Part shown: positions 52,971 through 53,510 of the stretch, one piece after another
Layout of the letters: each line of letters starts with the position of its first letter
Numbering within the stretch: the stretch's first letter is position 1
From: Photobacterium galatheae
Lineage (GTDB): Bacteria; Pseudomonadota; Gammaproteobacteria; Enterobacterales; Vibrionaceae
DNA: 53,510 nt
Direction: 5' to 3'
Assembly (NCBI RefSeq): GCF_000695255.1
Contig: NZ_JMIB01000009.1
Location: 1-53,510, forward strand
Made by a program: the position numbers and the translations under genes
The notes under the pieces: model-generated
What the model was told of the DNA's origin: nothing
The model's input: only the letters and a program-made list of their open reading frames with translations
Databases searched by the model: none

Positions 52971-53510
52971 TTATTCATCATTTGATTGAACATTGTTTAA
53001 TACACTTTCAGCATAGTTTTTCAGACTCGTCACACCAATGCGGGGAATATAATCTTTCAGGACCTGAATCGCCTCTGGATACTGCACAGACATCTGGCCC
53101 AGATTATCAATGACCTGCCGGATCACATACTCATTGTTTTCAACCTTCAGTCTGTCTCTGTAGACATCGACAAATTCAGGACCTGGTGTTGTGAAGCTCA
53201 GGCTGGTTGAAGAGATTTCTCTCATCCGGCCATCATCATCCGAAAGATGCTTCAACAATACGCCCTGCGCCGCCGGTGTATTCACGAAACGCAGCGCATC
53301 CAAAGCAGAATAGCGTACCTGTTTGTTTTCATGCGTTAAATACCCAGTGACAACTTCCGTTTGCTCCGCCAACCCCATATTTCCGATCACACTCAACGCA
53401 TCTTCAATATGCTGTGCATCACTGCTTGTGGTGAGCCGCCCTTTCACTTCATCAAAAATGGCCAGACTTCTCGCGCGATCATCATCCTGTAAAAAGCGGG
53501 CCATGCCTCC
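52971..53510 (-). CDS. HEAT-repeat protein, N-terminus outside window
   Basis: The C-terminal 179 residues of an alpha-solenoid protein. Successive helix pairs are visible, each about 30-35 residues: HIEDALSVIGNMGLAEQ, KQVRYSALDALRFVNTPAAQ, GRMREISSTSLSFT, YVIRQVIDNLGQM and SLKNYAESVLNN. The repeats mediate binding to proteins or lipids. A Met codon lies at 53504, but its GGAGG is only one base away, so it is probably internal and the gene continues beyond 53510. The small secreted genes follow on the same strand at 12-44 bp intervals, suggesting one operon. Confidence 0.8.
   Translation of the reverse strand, partial: GGMARFLQDDDRARSLAIFDEVKGRLTTSSDAQHIEDALSVIGNMGLAEQTEVVTGYLTHENKQVRYSALDALRFVNTPAAQGVLLKHLSDDDGRMREISSTSLSFTTPGPEFVDVYRDRLKVENNEYVIRQVIDNLGQMSVQYPEAIQVLKDYIPRIGVTSLKNYAESVLNNVQSNDE

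Noticed and set aside
1..53510. tRNA, rRNA, CRISPR arrays, insertion sequences or integrase attachment sites
   Set aside because: Looked for on both strands by eye; no regular spaced repeats, cloverleaf-like 3' CCA segments, rRNA cores or transposase-like ORFs were seen.

Overview
The window looks like chromosome from a marine gammaproteobacterium of the Vibrionaceae, most likely Photobacterium or a close relative. The evidence is gene content and order: tex, bioH-gntX-nfuA, a dinF-like MATE gene, lexA-plsB-ubiA-ubiC with a FliL-like secreted protein, glpD/glpR/glpG/glpE, rpoH-ftsX-ftsE-ftsY-rsmD-yhhL-yhhN, pldB-yigL, and an EAL-HDOD regulator. No 16S rRNA or other decisive marker is present, so the genus is an inference. 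I see no rRNA, tRNA, CRISPR array or transposase.

Layout. (1) 1-5036, minus strand: the 5' part of a large non-ribosomal peptide synthetase, C-A-T-C-A(partial), which leaves the window at position 1. The first A domain carries a phenylalanine-type specificity code. (2) 5037-6134: about 1.1 kb of AT-rich DNA without genes. (3) 6135-13380: housekeeping genes tex, a short conserved protein with a Fur-box-like site upstream, bioH, gntX, nfuA, a secreted 3D-domain protein and a MATE exporter. (4) 13482-21437: a complete aa3/caa3-type cytochrome c oxidase cluster (cox2, cox1, ctaG, cox3, DUF2909 on the opposite strand, surf1, an SCO-like protein, heme A synthase, heme O synthase). (5) 21735-28229: an apparently iron-regulated methyltransferase, lexA with two SOS boxes, plsB, ubiC-ubiA and a FliL-like protein. 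(6) 28297-32214: glycerol-3-phosphate locus glpE-glpG-glpR-glpD, all on the minus strand. (7) 32781-38752: rpoH, then ftsY-ftsE-ftsX, rsmD-yhhL, a DUF2007 protein and yhhN. (8) 38753-50508: accessory and metabolic genes, including a 25-residue membrane peptide, a HEPN-like membrane protein, an acyltransferase, an AbgT-family transporter, an EAL-HDOD protein, pldB, yigL, an EVE protein, tapT and a coniferyl-aldehyde dehydrogenase with its TetR regulator. (9) 50795-53510: six small secreted cysteine-paired proteins beside a HEAT-repeat protein.

How the genes work together. The cox cluster encodes the oxidase, the heme O/heme A pathway and the copper and heme insertion factors, enough to build one terminal oxidase. 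PlsB, UbiC/UbiA and GlpD sit near one another at the junction of glycerol-3-phosphate, phospholipid and ubiquinone metabolism. LexA and RpoH are global stress regulators.

The most novel material is the terminal array of small secreted proteins, four of them apparently co-transcribed with the HEAT-repeat gene. Next are the isolated 25-aa membrane peptide with its own promoter and terminator, two Fur-like sites in front of genes of unknown role, and the NRPS.
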